A stretch of 64,000 nucleotides of DNA, taken from contig NZ_AEYE02000011.1 of NCBI RefSeq assembly GCF_000298315.2, positions 301,781 to 365,780 of the forward strand, written 5' to 3'. The first letter of the stretch is position 1; each line of letters starts with the position of its first letter. Source of the DNA: Rhizobium grahamii CCGE 502 (lineage in GTDB: Bacteria > Pseudomonadota > Alphaproteobacteria > Rhizobiales > Rhizobiaceae). Made by a program: the position numbers and the translations under genes. Shown here piece after piece: positions 1 to 9,208 of the stretch. Under the pieces are notes generated by a model. It was not told the origin of the DNA and did no database searches. It saw only the letters and a program-made list of their open reading frames with translations.

Positions 1-414
1 CGCGCATGGGGTGCCGATTGCATTCTGCTAATCATGGCGTCGCTCTCGGACGACGACGCAAAGCGCCTTGAGGATGAGGCCTTCGGGCTCGGCATGGATG
101 TGCTGGTGGAAGTCCACGATGCCGAAGAGATGGAGCGTGCGCTGAAACTCTCCTCCCCGCTCGTTGGCATCAACAACCGCAATCTCCGGACATTCGAAGT
201 CAGCCTCGAGGTGAGCGAAAAGCTCGCACCGATGGTTCCCAAGGATCGTCTGCTCGTCGGTGAAAGCGGCATCTTCACGAATGCCGATTGCAAGCGTCTT
301 GAGTTGGTTGGCATCAATACCTTCCTGGTCGGCGAGAGCCTGATGCGCAAGGACGACGTTGCAGCGGCCACCCGCGCACTACTCTTCGCCGAAGCCGCTC
401 AGGCGGCCGAGTGA
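1..414 (+). CDS. trpC: Indole-3-glycerol-phosphate synthase, C-terminal part (5' end outside window)
   Basis: TrpC closes the indole ring of tryptophan, converting carboxyphenylamino-deoxyribulose phosphate to indole-3-glycerol phosphate in the cytoplasm. The reading frame is open from base 1, so the gene begins before the window and about half is present. Visible family motifs are the strand ending VLVEVHD, the loop [13 protein letters not shown], the phosphate-binding GESGI and, near the end, FLVGESLMR, all in the order expected for the last strands of the TIM barrel. The stop is one base before the moaC start, so trpC, moaC and moeA form one transcription unit, as in other Rhizobiaceae. 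Confidence 0.95.
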   Translation, partial: RAWGADCILLIMASLSDDDAKRLEDEAFGLGMDVLVEVHDAEEMERALKLSSPLVGINNRNLRTFEVSLEVSEKLAPMVPKDRLLVGESGIFTNADCKRLELVGINTFLVGESLMRKDDVAAATRALLFAEAAQAAE

Positions 415-415
415 A

Positions 416-916
416 ATGAGCGGCGGCCCGTCCGGTCTCACCCACATTGATGCCTCCGGAGAGGCACACATGGTCGATGTCGGCGACAAGGTCGAGACCA
501 CAAGGGTTGCCACCGCCGAGGGCCACGTGAAGATGGCGGCCGCAACGCTTGATCTCATTCGGGCGGGCAATGCGAAGAAGGGCGACGTGATCGGGACGGC
601 GCGCCTTGCTGGCATCATGGCCGCCAAGCAGACGAGCAATCTCATCCCCCTCTGCCATCCGCTGATGCTCACGAAGGTTTCGGTTGATATTACGGAGGAC
701 GCCGATCTTCCCGGCTTGCGCGTGACTGCGACGGTGAAGCTGACCGGCAAGACGGGTGTCGAAATGGAGGCACTGACAGCCGTTTCCGTGGCCTGCCTGA
801 CGATATACGACATGGCCAAGGCCGCCGATAAGGCCATGGTAATCGGGAGCATACGGCTGGTCGAAAAATCGGGTGGCAAGTCTGGAGACTTTCGCCATCC
901 GGAGTATGGCAAATGA
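416..916 (+). CDS. moaC: Cyclic pyranopterin monophosphate synthase MoaC
   Basis: MoaC acts after MoaA in molybdenum cofactor synthesis and makes cyclic pyranopterin monophosphate. I place the start at the ATG one base after the trpC stop, giving 166 residues, the usual MoaC size; a longer in-frame reading would overlap trpC. Visible motifs are LCHPL at residues 79-83, KTGVEMEAL at 112-120 and the catalytic Asp in TIYDM near 132, followed by the conserved basic end (KSGGKSGD). The stop overlaps the moeA start by four bases (ATGA), indicating translational coupling. Confidence 0.96.
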   Translation: MSGGPSGLTHIDASGEAHMVDVGDKVETTRVATAEGHVKMAAATLDLIRAGNAKKGDVIGTARLAGIMAAKQTSNLIPLCHPLMLTKVSVDITEDADLPGLRVTATVKLTGKTGVEMEALTAVSVACLTIYDMAKAADKAMVIGSIRLVEKSGGKSGDFRHPEYGK

Positions 917-2136
917 GCATGTTGCCCGTTGCTGAGGCTCAGGATCGTTTGCTGTCACGGGCAAAACCAATCCAGGTGAGCGAAACTGTTTCCTTGCCGG
1001 AGACCGACGGTCGTGTGCTGGCATCTGATGTGGCGGCGAGGCTGACCCAGCCGCCTTTCGATGCGTCGGCGATGGATGGATATGCCTTGCGCGGTGATGA
1101 CGCTCCGGAACCGGGCGCCGAACTGAGGCTCATCGGGACATCCTCTGCCGGCCACGGGTTCGAGGGTGTTGTCAGCAAAGGCGAGACTGTTCGGATCTTT
1201 ACTGGCGCACCGGTTCCGTCTGGCGCCGATAGCGTGTTGCTGCAGGAGGATGCGGACCAAATCGAGGGCGGCGTACGCACGACCTTTCCTGTTCGTCCTG
1301 GCCAGCACGTCCGGCCTCGCGGCCAGGATTTCCTTGAAGGCGAAACAGTGCTCAAGGCAGGGACTGCGCTGGACTTTTCTCGCCTGACGGTGGCGGCTGG
1401 AATGAATCACGCGACCCTCGAGGTTTTCCGCAAGCCCGTGGTGGCGCTGCTCGCAACCGGTGACGAGTTGTTGCCGCCAGGAAGCTCGCCGGCTCCCGCG
1501 CAGATCATTGCGTCCAGCACCTTCGGCATTGCTGCCCTGGTTCGCAAGGCTGGCGCCGAGGTCCTGGATCTCGGGATCGTTCCCGACGACAAAGCCGCGA
1601 TTTCCGCTGCTGTCGAGCGCGCCCGGCGTGCCGACGTCGATGTCATCGTGACGCTCGGTGGGGCATCGGTGGGCGACCATGATTTGGTGCAGGCTACGCT
1701 CGTCGCATTGGGCATGAAGCTCGATTTCTGGCGGATCGCCATGCGTCCGGGCAAGCCGTTGATGGTGGGCAGCCTCGACGAAACGCATGTCATTGGCCTA
1801 CCCGGCAATCCGGTTTCGAGCTTGGTCTGCGGACTGCTGTTTTTGGAACCGCTGGTTCGCAAGCTGGCGTCACTGCCGCCAGTCAGACGTGAGGCAATGG
1901 CGGAAGCGGCTGTAGCGCTTCGTGCCAATGACCAGCGACAGGACTACGTGAGAGCGAGGCTGTCGCGATCACCGTCGGACGGTTGGTCGGCAGTGCCGTT
2001 CGGCAAACAGGACTCGTCGATGATGAAGATATTCGCCGAAGCTGACTGCTTGATCGTTCGACCGCCACATGCACCGGAGTTGCAGGCGGGAGACCCCTGC
2101 TCGGTGATGCTGCTGCGGCCGGATCTCCTCGGCTGA
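913..2136 (+). CDS. moeA: Molybdopterin molybdenumtransferase MoeA
   Basis: MoeA inserts molybdate into adenylylated molybdopterin, the last common step of molybdenum cofactor synthesis. The 407-residue protein has the full MoeA layout: an N-terminal domain with DASAMDGYA, a long middle segment with [11 protein letters not shown], a MoCF-binding core with LLATGDEL and [11 protein letters not shown], the GLPGNPVSS loop, and a C-terminal beta domain. It overlaps moaC by four bases. In Rhizobium and Sinorhizobium the next gene is normally lexA; here it is an unrelated ACT-domain gene. Confidence 0.96.
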   Translation: MSMLPVAEAQDRLLSRAKPIQVSETVSLPETDGRVLASDVAARLTQPPFDASAMDGYALRGDDAPEPGAELRLIGTSSAGHGFEGVVSKGETVRIFTGAPVPSGADSVLLQEDADQIEGGVRTTFPVRPGQHVRPRGQDFLEGETVLKAGTALDFSRLTVAAGMNHATLEVFRKPVVALLATGDELLPPGSSPAPAQIIASSTFGIAALVRKAGAEVLDLGIVPDDKAAISAAVERARRADVDVIVTLGGASVGDHDLVQATLVALGMKLDFWRIAMRPGKPLMVGSLDETHVIGLPGNPVSSLVCGLLFLEPLVRKLASLPPVRREAMAEAAVALRANDQRQDYVRARLSRSPSDGWSAVPFGKQDSSMMKIFAEADCLIVRPPHAPELQAGDPCSVMLLRPDLLG

Positions 2137-2187
2137 AGTTTTTTCATCCGCAGAAAGTGTCACAGACGAACCCTGGGCCGGCTTGAG

Positions 2188-2604
2188 ATGACGAAGCAGA
2201 TCATACGAGAAACCGCCGCGATGCTGTCCGGAATGACGCCGGTGCTTACGGAGGACGAGTTCGTCTTTTGTACAACCGCGGACGAGGACATCATTCGGCG
2301 CGCGGCAATCGATGCGCTGGCGTCGTTTCGCGAGCACGAGGGAGTTTCCTTCATCCTTTCGAAAAGCAGGGCCTCAGAATTGGGCTTCAACTGCGATACG
2401 CCGATGCGGCGGATCGTTCTCGAAGTTTTTTCATCGCTGGAAGGTGTCGGACTGACAGCTGCTGTTGCCACTACCCTCGCAGCACACTCAATCCCCTGCA
2501 ACATGGTCGCAGCCTACCATCACGATCATGTCTTCGTTCCGACCGCCGTTGCGGAGGTGGCGCTGGAGATTTTGCAAAGGCTACAGGAAGAATCCTCCCG
2601 CTGA
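2188..2604 (+). CDS. ACT-domain protein (ACT_3/ACT_7 type)
   Basis: A 138-residue cytoplasmic protein matching the stand-alone ACT-domain family common in proteobacteria. An N-terminal half opens with TPVLTEDEFVFCT; a second half (SSLEGVGLTAAVATTLA, then CNMVAAYHHDHVFVP) has the beta-alpha-beta rhythm of an ACT ligand-binding fold. The family is thought to bind small molecules such as amino acids, but no function is assigned to it. It starts about 50 bases after moeA on the same strand and may be co-transcribed. Confidence 0.85.
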   Translation: MTKQIIRETAAMLSGMTPVLTEDEFVFCTTADEDIIRRAAIDALASFREHEGVSFILSKSRASELGFNCDTPMRRIVLEVFSSLEGVGLTAAVATTLAAHSIPCNMVAAYHHDHVFVPTAVAEVALEILQRLQEESSR

Positions 2605-2620
2605 GAGGGCGCGTTTGGGG

Positions 2621-3313
2621 TCATGCTTCCAGGGCGAACACCCCACCAATGGTTGCATCACCTCCTGAGCCAACGCCGAAATCGGGGACGGCATACTCGG
2701 CGACGAGACGCAGAGCTGTCAACGGCAGTGCCGACCTGCGCGGATCGCCTATGAGGACAACGACGCCGGCCTGGCGACCCGAGGTCAGGAACGGCAGAAC
2801 TCTGCTGGCAAGTTCGGCATTGTAGAAAACGTCACCGGCAAGAATGACATCCACATCGGGTGCTGGGGCGCCGGAAAGAATATCTGCGTTCAACGCTTCG
2901 ATCGCCACATCATTCGCCTCTGCATTGAGGCTGAGCGCCACGATCGCATTGGCGTCGATCTCTGCTGCGATTACGGCGGATGCTCCGCATTTTCGAGCCG
3001 CGATCCCGACAATCCCGGAGCCGGCACCAAGATCCAGGACGCGGCGGCCACGAACGATATTGGGATGATTTAGAACGTGCTTGGCAAGCAGGATCCCGCC
3101 CGCCCAATTGTAAGCCCAGTACGGCGGCGAATCGTCACGGCCACTAGCTCCAAGACGACCCAGCCCACTGCCCGGATGGGCCGCATATAGGCGTATCTCA
3201 GGCAAACCCGGCACCGGCTCGAGTCGGAGGTTTTCGATGATGAAGGCGCGGACATCCGCTGGAGAAAGGGCGCTGGCCACAGGGCCATTTTTACGGCGGT
3301 GCTGGCCACGCAA
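2621..3313 (-). CDS. Class I SAM-dependent methyltransferase, ETFB lysine methyltransferase-like
   Basis: A methyltransferase of about 230 residues resembling the electron-transfer-flavoprotein beta-subunit lysine methyltransferase group. Motif I is VLDLGAGSGIVGIAA, followed by an acidic residue at the end of strand 2 (AAEID) and a post-motif DVILAGDVFY, typical of this protein-methylating family. The segment PYWAYNWAGG is the conserved N-terminal lead-in. The true start may lie inside the first dozen codons, since the first residues are basic and unlike the family. The substrate is inferred from the family only. Confidence 0.82.
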   Translation of the reverse strand: MRGQHRRKNGPVASALSPADVRAFIIENLRLEPVPGLPEIRLYAAHPGSGLGRLGASGRDDSPPYWAYNWAGGILLAKHVLNHPNIVRGRRVLDLGAGSGIVGIAARKCGASAVIAAEIDANAIVALSLNAEANDVAIEALNADILSGAPAPDVDVILAGDVFYNAELASRVLPFLTSGRQAGVVVLIGDPRRSALPLTALRLVAEYAVPDFGVGSGGDATIGGVFALEA

Positions 3314-3517
3314 ATGCTTTATATCCTCAAGCGATCAGTAGTTCTTCATCGCCAGGTGCGGCATCGCGCGATCCGATGAAGACCGCGCGCCGGAGCTTGA
3401 AGGTCTCATTAAAAAGAGTGCTGAAAACAGGAGCTGTCAAAAACGATCGTGTCTGCCATTGTCCACTCCGAGAACTTTTATCGGCGCCGCAAAGGCTGCA
3501 GCGCCGACCGGATGGCT

Positions 3518-5380
3518 TCAGCCCTTCTTTTTCGAGAACTTGGGCTTCGGCCCACCGCCAGTCTTGCCCTCAAACTTCGGCTTGCCCGGCTTTTTGCTCC
3601 AAGGCTTCGCGTCGCGCTCACCGTCGTTACGGGCTTCCTTCCGAAACTTGTCTTTCGGCCGCTCGTCGCTGAACTCTCGGCGCTCGCCAAAGGCCTTCTT
3701 GCCGGCATAAGGCTTGGAGGCTGCTGGCTTGCTGAAATCGGGCGTGCCGTTCAGGGCTGTGACGCGGATGCCCCGTTCCATCGTTTTGTTCGGCCCGATC
3801 GACTGCAGGAAGCTGTCGGCGCTTGCCGTGGAAATCTCGACGTAAGTTTCGTCGGGCTGCATCTTGATGGCACCGATGTCACGCTTCGTCAGATTGCCGT
3901 TGCGGCAGAGCATCGGTATCAACCAGCGGGGCTCTGCATTCTGTTTGCGGCCAACCGAAAGGGAAAACCACACGCTCGCGCCGAAGTCGTCGCGCGGACC
4001 TTTCTGATAAGGTTCGCGTGGTCCCTCGGCGCTTTCGCGGCGCTTGCGGCCGCGGTCATCCTGGACCGCGACTTCGATCAGATCCTCCGGCGCTGACTGG
4101 TTCGAGCGATAGAGATTGACGAACGCCGCAGCGAGCTTTTCCGCGCCGTGGGTATCGAGAAGCCGTCTGACCAGGTCCCGAGCTTCTTCGCTCGGGCCTT
4201 CCTCGAAGATGGGATCGGCAAGCAGACGCGTTTCGTCACGTGCGGTGACCTCTTCCGCCGACGGCGGACGAGCCCAGGCAGCGGAGATACCGGCATTGTC
4301 GAGAAGGCGCTCCGCTTTTCGGCGTACATTCAGCGGCACGATCAGTGCGCTGACGCCCTTGCGACCCGCGCGACCGGTGCGACCGCTTCTATGAAGCAGA
4401 GTTTCCGGATTGGTCGGCAGGTCGGCATGAATGACAAGGTCGAGACCCGGCAGATCGATGCCGCGGGCGGCGACGTCGGTTGCTATACAGACGCGGGCGC
4501 GTCCATCGCGCATCGCCTGCAGCGCGTGGCTGCGCTCATTCTGCGTCAGTTCGCCGGACAAGGCGACGACATTGAAGTTGCGATTGTGAAAGCGGGCAGT
4601 CAGATGATTGACCGCGGCCCGCGTCGAACAGAACACAATGGCATTCGTCGCTTCATAGTAGCGCAAGACATTGATGATGGCGTTTTCACGGTCGCTCGGC
4701 GACACGACAAGCGCCCGATACTCGATGTCGCCGTGCTGCTTTTCCTCGGTAGCCGTCGCGATCCGCACCGCGTTCTTCTGATAGCTCTTCGCGAGCTTTG
4801 CGATGGCAGCCGGAACCGTCGCCGAGAACATCAGCGTCCGACGGTCGTCTGGTGAGGAATCCAGAATGAACTCGAGATCCTCGCGGAATCCGAGATCGAG
4901 CATTTCATCCGCTTCATCAAGTACGACTGCTTTGAGCGCAGAAATATCGAGCGCATTGCGCCTGATATGATCACAGAGACGCCCCGGCGTGCCGACAACG
5001 ATATGCGCGCCACGCTCCAATGCGCGACGCTCGCTGCGGATGTCCATGCCACCGACGCAGCTCACGATCAGCGCGCCTGTCGCTTCGTAGAGCCATTCGA
5101 GTTCGCGCTTGACTTGAAGCGCGAGCTCTCTCGTCGGCGCGATCACCAGTGCCAGCGGCTCTGCCGCGGGCCTGAAACTGTCATCGTTTTCGAGCAACGT
5201 CGGTGCCAGCGCGAGGCCGAAGGCGACGGTCTTGCCCGACCCTGTCTGGGCCGAAACGAGAGCGTCCGACGCGGCAAGCGTCGGGTCGAGCATGGACTTT
5301 TGCACCGGCGTCAGCTCGGTATAGCCGCGCTTCACCAACGCCTTGGCGATCGCCGGAACGACGCCGTTAAAATTTGTCAT
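3518..5380 (-). CDS. DEAD-box RNA helicase with DbpA-type RNA-binding domain
   Basis: An ATP-dependent RNA helicase of 620 residues, probably acting in ribosome assembly or RNA turnover. All core motifs are present in order: Q motif (ELTPVQ), AQTGSGKT, PTRELA, GTPGRL, DEAD, SAT, AARGID and HRSGRTGRAG. A C-terminal segment around residues 470-545 (FSLSVGRKQNAEPRWLIP, then RNGNLTKRDIGAI) matches the DbpA RNA-binding fold. The last 60 or so residues are a Lys/Arg/Gly/Pro tail likely to bind RNA without sequence preference. It stands alone, with cyclase genes behind it on the same strand. Confidence 0.95.
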   Translation of the reverse strand: MTNFNGVVPAIAKALVKRGYTELTPVQKSMLDPTLAASDALVSAQTGSGKTVAFGLALAPTLLENDDSFRPAAEPLALVIAPTRELALQVKRELEWLYEATGALIVSCVGGMDIRSERRALERGAHIVVGTPGRLCDHIRRNALDISALKAVVLDEADEMLDLGFREDLEFILDSSPDDRRTLMFSATVPAAIAKLAKSYQKNAVRIATATEEKQHGDIEYRALVVSPSDRENAIINVLRYYEATNAIVFCSTRAAVNHLTARFHNRNFNVVALSGELTQNERSHALQAMRDGRARVCIATDVAARGIDLPGLDLVIHADLPTNPETLLHRSGRTGRAGRKGVSALIVPLNVRRKAERLLDNAGISAAWARPPSAEEVTARDETRLLADPIFEEGPSEEARDLVRRLLDTHGAEKLAAAFVNLYRSNQSAPEDLIEVAVQDDRGRKRRESAEGPREPYQKGPRDDFGASVWFSLSVGRKQNAEPRWLIPMLCRNGNLTKRDIGAIKMQPDETYVEISTASADSFLQSIGPNKTMERGIRVTALNGTPDFSKPAASKPYAGKKAFGERREFSDERPKDKFRKEARNDGERDAKPWSKKPGKPKFEGKTGGGPKPKFSKKKG

Positions 5381-5477
5381 GTTGTTTATCTTTCGGAAGT
5401 CTCACGCGCATGCTGCGCCCTGGCCGGCAGTTGCCGGCAGAGAAGTTGGCCGTTCCTACTTTGTCAGACGGCAAATG

Positions 5478-7337
5478 TCAAAGCAGATGTCCCTGCCATA
5501 ACCACACATCGATTCCTTCGCTTCGACCGCGAATGCGCGCTTTCATAGGACCTTCGAGCCGGCCGGAGCGTCGCGGAGCGCTATCCACTGCGGCGGCCTT
5601 CATCAACGCCGTGCTCAGGGCGAGTTCGACACCACGCGATGCGGCCACCTCCATCAGCCGGCTGGCGACATTCACGGTGTCGCCGGTCGCCGTGATTTGT
5701 TGGCGATTGCCGCTCCCGAGTCGCGATGCGACGACAGGCCCGCAATGCGCACCGACTTTGAAACCGGCCTTCCGACCGCTCAGCGCGGGATGGGCCGCCA
5801 GCCATGGCCGCATTCGATCACACAGGCTGACTGCGCAGGCAGCCGCCCTCGTGGCGTCGTCGGAGGCTGGTTGCGGCAAGCCGAACAGAATCATCGCGCC
5901 ATCGCCCATGAAGCTGGTGACTGCACCGCCATGCGAACGCGCCTCCCCGTCGACCATCTCGAAGAAATCGCTGAGGACTTCACGGACATTCGTCACGCCG
6001 ATTGCTTCGCTCAGTCCCGTGAAGCCGGAGAGATCGACAAAGACGACCGCGGCGTCCTGCCGTACCGGTTCGGCGAGAAAATTGGGATCGCGCGCAAGCC
6101 ATTCTCCTAGCCCGGGCGCTTCGATGCGCTGCAGGAGATCGCTTTGCGCTGCGAAGTGCGCAGCCTGGCGACGGTCGATCCAGATTTCGGCGGCACCGAA
6201 GAGCAGCACAGGCGGCAACGCTGCGGCGATCGGCAATGCTGCGCTAAACCAGTAGCCATGTGCGAAGGCGGTGATGTTCAGGGCCGCCCACGCGAAGGCC
6301 ACGCAGGCAATGATGGCGTAACCGATGGCGCTCCGTCGCCACGCAAGCAAGCTGATCAGAAGCAGTGGCAGGGCAACGGCTATGAGCGAATCGAGCAAGC
6401 GCACATTGCGGTCTCTGATGATACTGTCGCCGGCAATCAGATGTGTTGCTGCCGTCGCCATGACCTCGACGCCCGGCAAGACCGGGTCGAATGGCGTCGG
6501 GAAGACGTCGCCGCCGCCAGTCACCGTTGCGCCGATCACGACGATCCTGTCCTCAATGGCTTTAGTCGGAAGCTTGCCTGCCAGTGCATCGGCAGCACTG
6601 AAGGTCGGAAGAGTGCCGCGCGGGCCATAGAAGGTAATGGGAAGCCGCTGCCCGTTGTCGGTCGGCAAATGCCGGTCACCGAGTGCTAACGCACCTGGCG
6701 CGAATGCCGGATTGATACCCAGCGCCAGCGACGCCACTCGCAGCGGAAACGAGGCATCGACCCGCTCGCCGCCTCGAGAAATCAGCGGAATGAAGCGGGG
6801 TGTCCCTGATTCATCGGTCGCGACATTGACGACGCCGATAGCAGCGACGTCGGAAAAGCGGGCAAGTGGCAACAGCATCTTATTGGCCGTCGGGATCGCC
6901 GCCAGCGGATCGTTGGCGTCGTGGCCGACCACCTGCGTGTCTTTCGGGAAAACGCCTGCTGCAGCGATCACACTGGGCGTCTGCTGAAGCGCCAAGGCAA
7001 GCGCCGCGTCGCCTTCCTCAGGGCCGGGATCAACGAGTAGGAGATCGAGTGCTATGACCTTCGGTTTTAGGGCGCTGACGGCGGATACCACGCGGGCGAG
7101 TGTCGCTCGATTGAGCGGATAGCCGTTGTCGGCAGCGGTCAGATCGTCGATCGCTACAATGCTGGTGATCGGCGGGGGCTCCCGCGCGCCGATGAGGGTA
7201 CTGCGCAGATCCGTGAGAGACGCTTCGAGACGGTCGAGAAAGCTCATGCTGCCTGAGAGATGCATGTAGCCGAGCAGTCCGCCCCAAAAGGCGGCTAGTA
7301 GCAGCGCGATCGTGATCAGGAGCCGTCTGCCCTGCAT
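5478..7337 (-). CDS. CHASE2-domain adenylate/guanylate cyclase
   Basis: A membrane-bound class III nucleotide cyclase of 619 residues. It has one N-terminal membrane helix (residues 5-27), a periplasmic CHASE2 sensor domain (about 50-320), three clustered membrane helices (about 330-400), and a cytoplasmic cyclase domain. The catalytic domain shows the metal-binding VVFVDLSGFT, the hairpin SFMGDGAMILFG and the late segment ATGDTVNVASRLM. The stop lies 97 bases before the helicase start. A FecR-domain gene sits six bases upstream on the same strand, a pairing seen repeatedly for CHASE2 cyclases, so the two probably form a sensory unit. The signal sensed is unknown. Confidence 0.92.
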   Translation of the reverse strand: MQGRRLLITIALLLAAFWGGLLGYMHLSGSMSFLDRLEASLTDLRSTLIGAREPPPITSIVAIDDLTAADNGYPLNRATLARVVSAVSALKPKVIALDLLLVDPGPEEGDAALALALQQTPSVIAAAGVFPKDTQVVGHDANDPLAAIPTANKMLLPLARFSDVAAIGVVNVATDESGTPRFIPLISRGGERVDASFPLRVASLALGINPAFAPGALALGDRHLPTDNGQRLPITFYGPRGTLPTFSAADALAGKLPTKAIEDRIVVIGATVTGGGDVFPTPFDPVLPGVEVMATAATHLIAGDSIIRDRNVRLLDSLIAVALPLLLISLLAWRRSAIGYAIIACVAFAWAALNITAFAHGYWFSAALPIAAALPPVLLFGAAEIWIDRRQAAHFAAQSDLLQRIEAPGLGEWLARDPNFLAEPVRQDAAVVFVDLSGFTGLSEAIGVTNVREVLSDFFEMVDGEARSHGGAVTSFMGDGAMILFGLPQPASDDATRAAACAVSLCDRMRPWLAAHPALSGRKAGFKVGAHCGPVVASRLGSGNRQQITATGDTVNVASRLMEVAASRGVELALSTALMKAAAVDSAPRRSGRLEGPMKARIRGRSEGIDVWLWQGHLL

Positions 7338-7342
7338 CGGCG

Positions 7343-7876
7343 CTATTGGCCTAGACGGGCAAGCAGGGCCGCAGCGCGGGCGGGCGGCCAGCGGCGGACG
7401 GTCAATGGTCCGCTGCCGCGCGTGACGTCAACGCCCTCGCCGACATTCAACACGACAGGCGCTCCACCTGTCGGGCGACCAACCGCGACGCGGCCGCGTA
7501 CGACGAAGACCGACGTCGTGCCGCTTTTGACATCGACTGCCCACCGCGTGCCGCGGACGGCTGCAATCGCTTGCGGCGTGATCACCTCGAATCCTCCAGG
7601 GCGGCGGGCGCGATCGACATCCACGAGTACCGCTTTGTTGCGCAAGGATACTGCATCCGGTCGCCCGTCGCGGTTGCGGTCAATGACATTGAAACGAGCG
7701 CCGCCTTCGGCAGTGATTGTGACGCCATCGGCGCAGTGCATGATTTGCCGCGAGCTTCCCGCCACACGCTCCATGGTGCATCCGCCGGCTTGTGCAAGGG
7801 CCACGCCCGAGGTGAAAAGGCAGGTACCGCTAGCCCACACGACCAGCGCTAAAAGCGTCCTGGAGTTTACAAGCAT
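7343..7876 (-). CDS. FecR-domain periplasmic protein
   Basis: A 177-residue exported protein with a clear signal peptide (hydrophobic to about residue 25, ending ALA-QA). The FecR-type core is seen in ITPQAIAAVRGTRWAVDVKSG, then TSVFVVRGRVAV and LNVGEGVDV, the motif series of bacterial FecR domains, here without an anti-sigma region or TonB-linked receptor. A short insertion with VIDRNRDGRPD resembles a calcium-binding loop. It lies immediately upstream of the CHASE2 cyclase and probably acts as its periplasmic partner or ligand sensor; that role is inferred from context. Confidence 0.88.
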   Translation of the reverse strand: MLVNSRTLLALVVWASGTCLFTSGVALAQAGGCTMERVAGSSRQIMHCADGVTITAEGGARFNVIDRNRDGRPDAVSLRNKAVLVDVDRARRPGGFEVITPQAIAAVRGTRWAVDVKSGTTSVFVVRGRVAVGRPTGGAPVVLNVGEGVDVTRGSGPLTVRRWPPARAAALLARLGQ

Positions 7877-7981
7877 ATCCGTCCCCTAATGAATGCGCGA
7901 CCGGATGCCCTGCGTGCGGCAGCCGTCCTATGTGATTGCTGCAGCACGCATGCCGAAACGTCAACGACTATCCAACTTGGT

Positions 7982-9124
7982 CTATGATTTGGCGGCTGTG
8001 ATTGCCGGTCCAGTGTAGCGCGCCCTTGGGCGAATGAGATGACCGCTCTCGACCTGTTCCATGGCATGTGCGAGCCACCCGACTGATCGCGCGAGCGCGA
8101 AGATCACAAGCGGGGCGTCCCTGGGAAGATCAAGAACGGCCGTCATGGCAGTCAGGGCAAAGTCGATGTTGACGCTTTCTCCGACAAGTTCCTGGCCCGC
8201 GGCTGCCAGTTCCGCGTACGTCTGTGGGAGAGAAAACTGGGACAGCAGCGCTTTTGCCCGGATGTCTCCGACCGGATAGAGAGGGTGACCGAACGCGCTG
8301 AGCGGCCTTCCCTCAGTCAGCGCCTGCCGGATGGCTGGGCTCGCTCCAAGTGCGTTGACGTCTTCGATTAACGAGGCGACGCCCTGCCATGCACCACCAT
8401 GAAGTGGTCCGGTTAAGGTCGAGAGACCCGAGAGCACTGCGGCCGACAACGTTGCGCCCGAAGAGGCCGCCACCCGCGTGGCGAAGGTCGATGCGTTAAG
8501 CTCGTGATCTGCGAGGAGTACAAGCGCGCGCCTGATGCAATTGGCCGCTTCCGGCCTGCCCCAGCTCGCCGCGAGGCGGAGATGCAACGGCAGGTCGGTC
8601 GCGTCTGGCGCCAGCGCCATCCCGATGGTCGACAGGATGGTCTGAGCTTCAGCCTTTAGTGCCGCCGGTGACCGCCCTAGGCTCGGCAAGTCGCGGGTAA
8701 CGCGCTGCGCGAGCAGGACGAACGCCCGTTCCAGCGAGGGCGTCGTTGCCGCGGCGTCGCCGGGCATCGCTGCGACGGGGCGAGACTCCCACAGAAGTGC
8801 AGCAGTCTCCTCCAGCGTCGCATGCTCGGCCCATGCCGCCACTTCGCGCCCGCGATAGTAGAGCCGGCCCTCCGCGACAGTCGAAACGGCGGACGGCAAT
8901 ACGGGGTCGCCCCATTGGATGGCATCTGCCGCTACGGTCTCGGTCTTTCGCCGACCCGCATGTCGCTTGGCCAGCCGCATGACATCGGCTGCGTTGTAGA
9001 GACTACGCCGTGGGTCGGTCGTATCGGCCTTAGCCCGGATCCGTCCGCGACTCACATTGGCGTAAAGCGTCTGCGGTTTGGTGCCGAGTCTCTCGAGCGC
9101 TTGCTCCGCGGTCAGCCAGGACAT
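7982..9124 (-). CDS. Citrate synthase family protein with N-terminal helix-turn-helix
   Basis: A 380-residue protein fusing an excisionase/MerR-like helix-turn-helix (residues 1-55: LTAEQALERLGTKPQTLYANVSRGRI, with SLYNAADVMRL) to a citrate synthase fold. Catalytic motifs are retained: DHELNAST, TGPLHGGA, SAFGHPLYP and the Asp-bearing NIDFALTAM, so the enzyme may be active. It is transcribed away from a second citrate synthase, with a palindrome-rich 84-base gap between them. The domain mix suggests either a DNA-binding enzyme or a citrate-pathway regulator; that reading is inference. Confidence 0.9.
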   Translation of the reverse strand: MSWLTAEQALERLGTKPQTLYANVSRGRIRAKADTTDPRRSLYNAADVMRLAKRHAGRRKTETVAADAIQWGDPVLPSAVSTVAEGRLYYRGREVAAWAEHATLEETAALLWESRPVAAMPGDAAATTPSLERAFVLLAQRVTRDLPSLGRSPAALKAEAQTILSTIGMALAPDATDLPLHLRLAASWGRPEAANCIRRALVLLADHELNASTFATRVAASSGATLSAAVLSGLSTLTGPLHGGAWQGVASLIEDVNALGASPAIRQALTEGRPLSAFGHPLYPVGDIRAKALLSQFSLPQTYAELAAAGQELVGESVNIDFALTAMTAVLDLPRDAPLVIFALARSVGWLAHAMEQVESGHLIRPRARYTGPAITAAKS

Positions 9125-9137
9125 GAGGCCTCTTATA

Positions 9138-9167
9138 TTGATCTATTACATCAAGATTGACGTCAAT
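9138..9167. promoter_or_regulatory. Inverted repeats between the divergent citrate synthase genes
   Basis: The 84-base gap holds TTGAT-N7-ATCAA (9138-9154) and, two bases on, a perfect 12-base palindrome ATTGACGTCAAT (9156-9167). Both sit where the two divergent promoters should be. They are natural candidate operators for a regulator, perhaps the helix-turn-helix citrate synthase itself. Confidence 0.5.
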
Positions 9168-9208
9168 TAATCTAGGTTCGATCCTGTTGCTCGTAAAGGA
9201 GAAACACC

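Noticed and set aside
314-1024. Long antisense frame across moaC
   Set aside because: It is the shadow of the real plus-strand genes in GC-rich sequence and has no own character.
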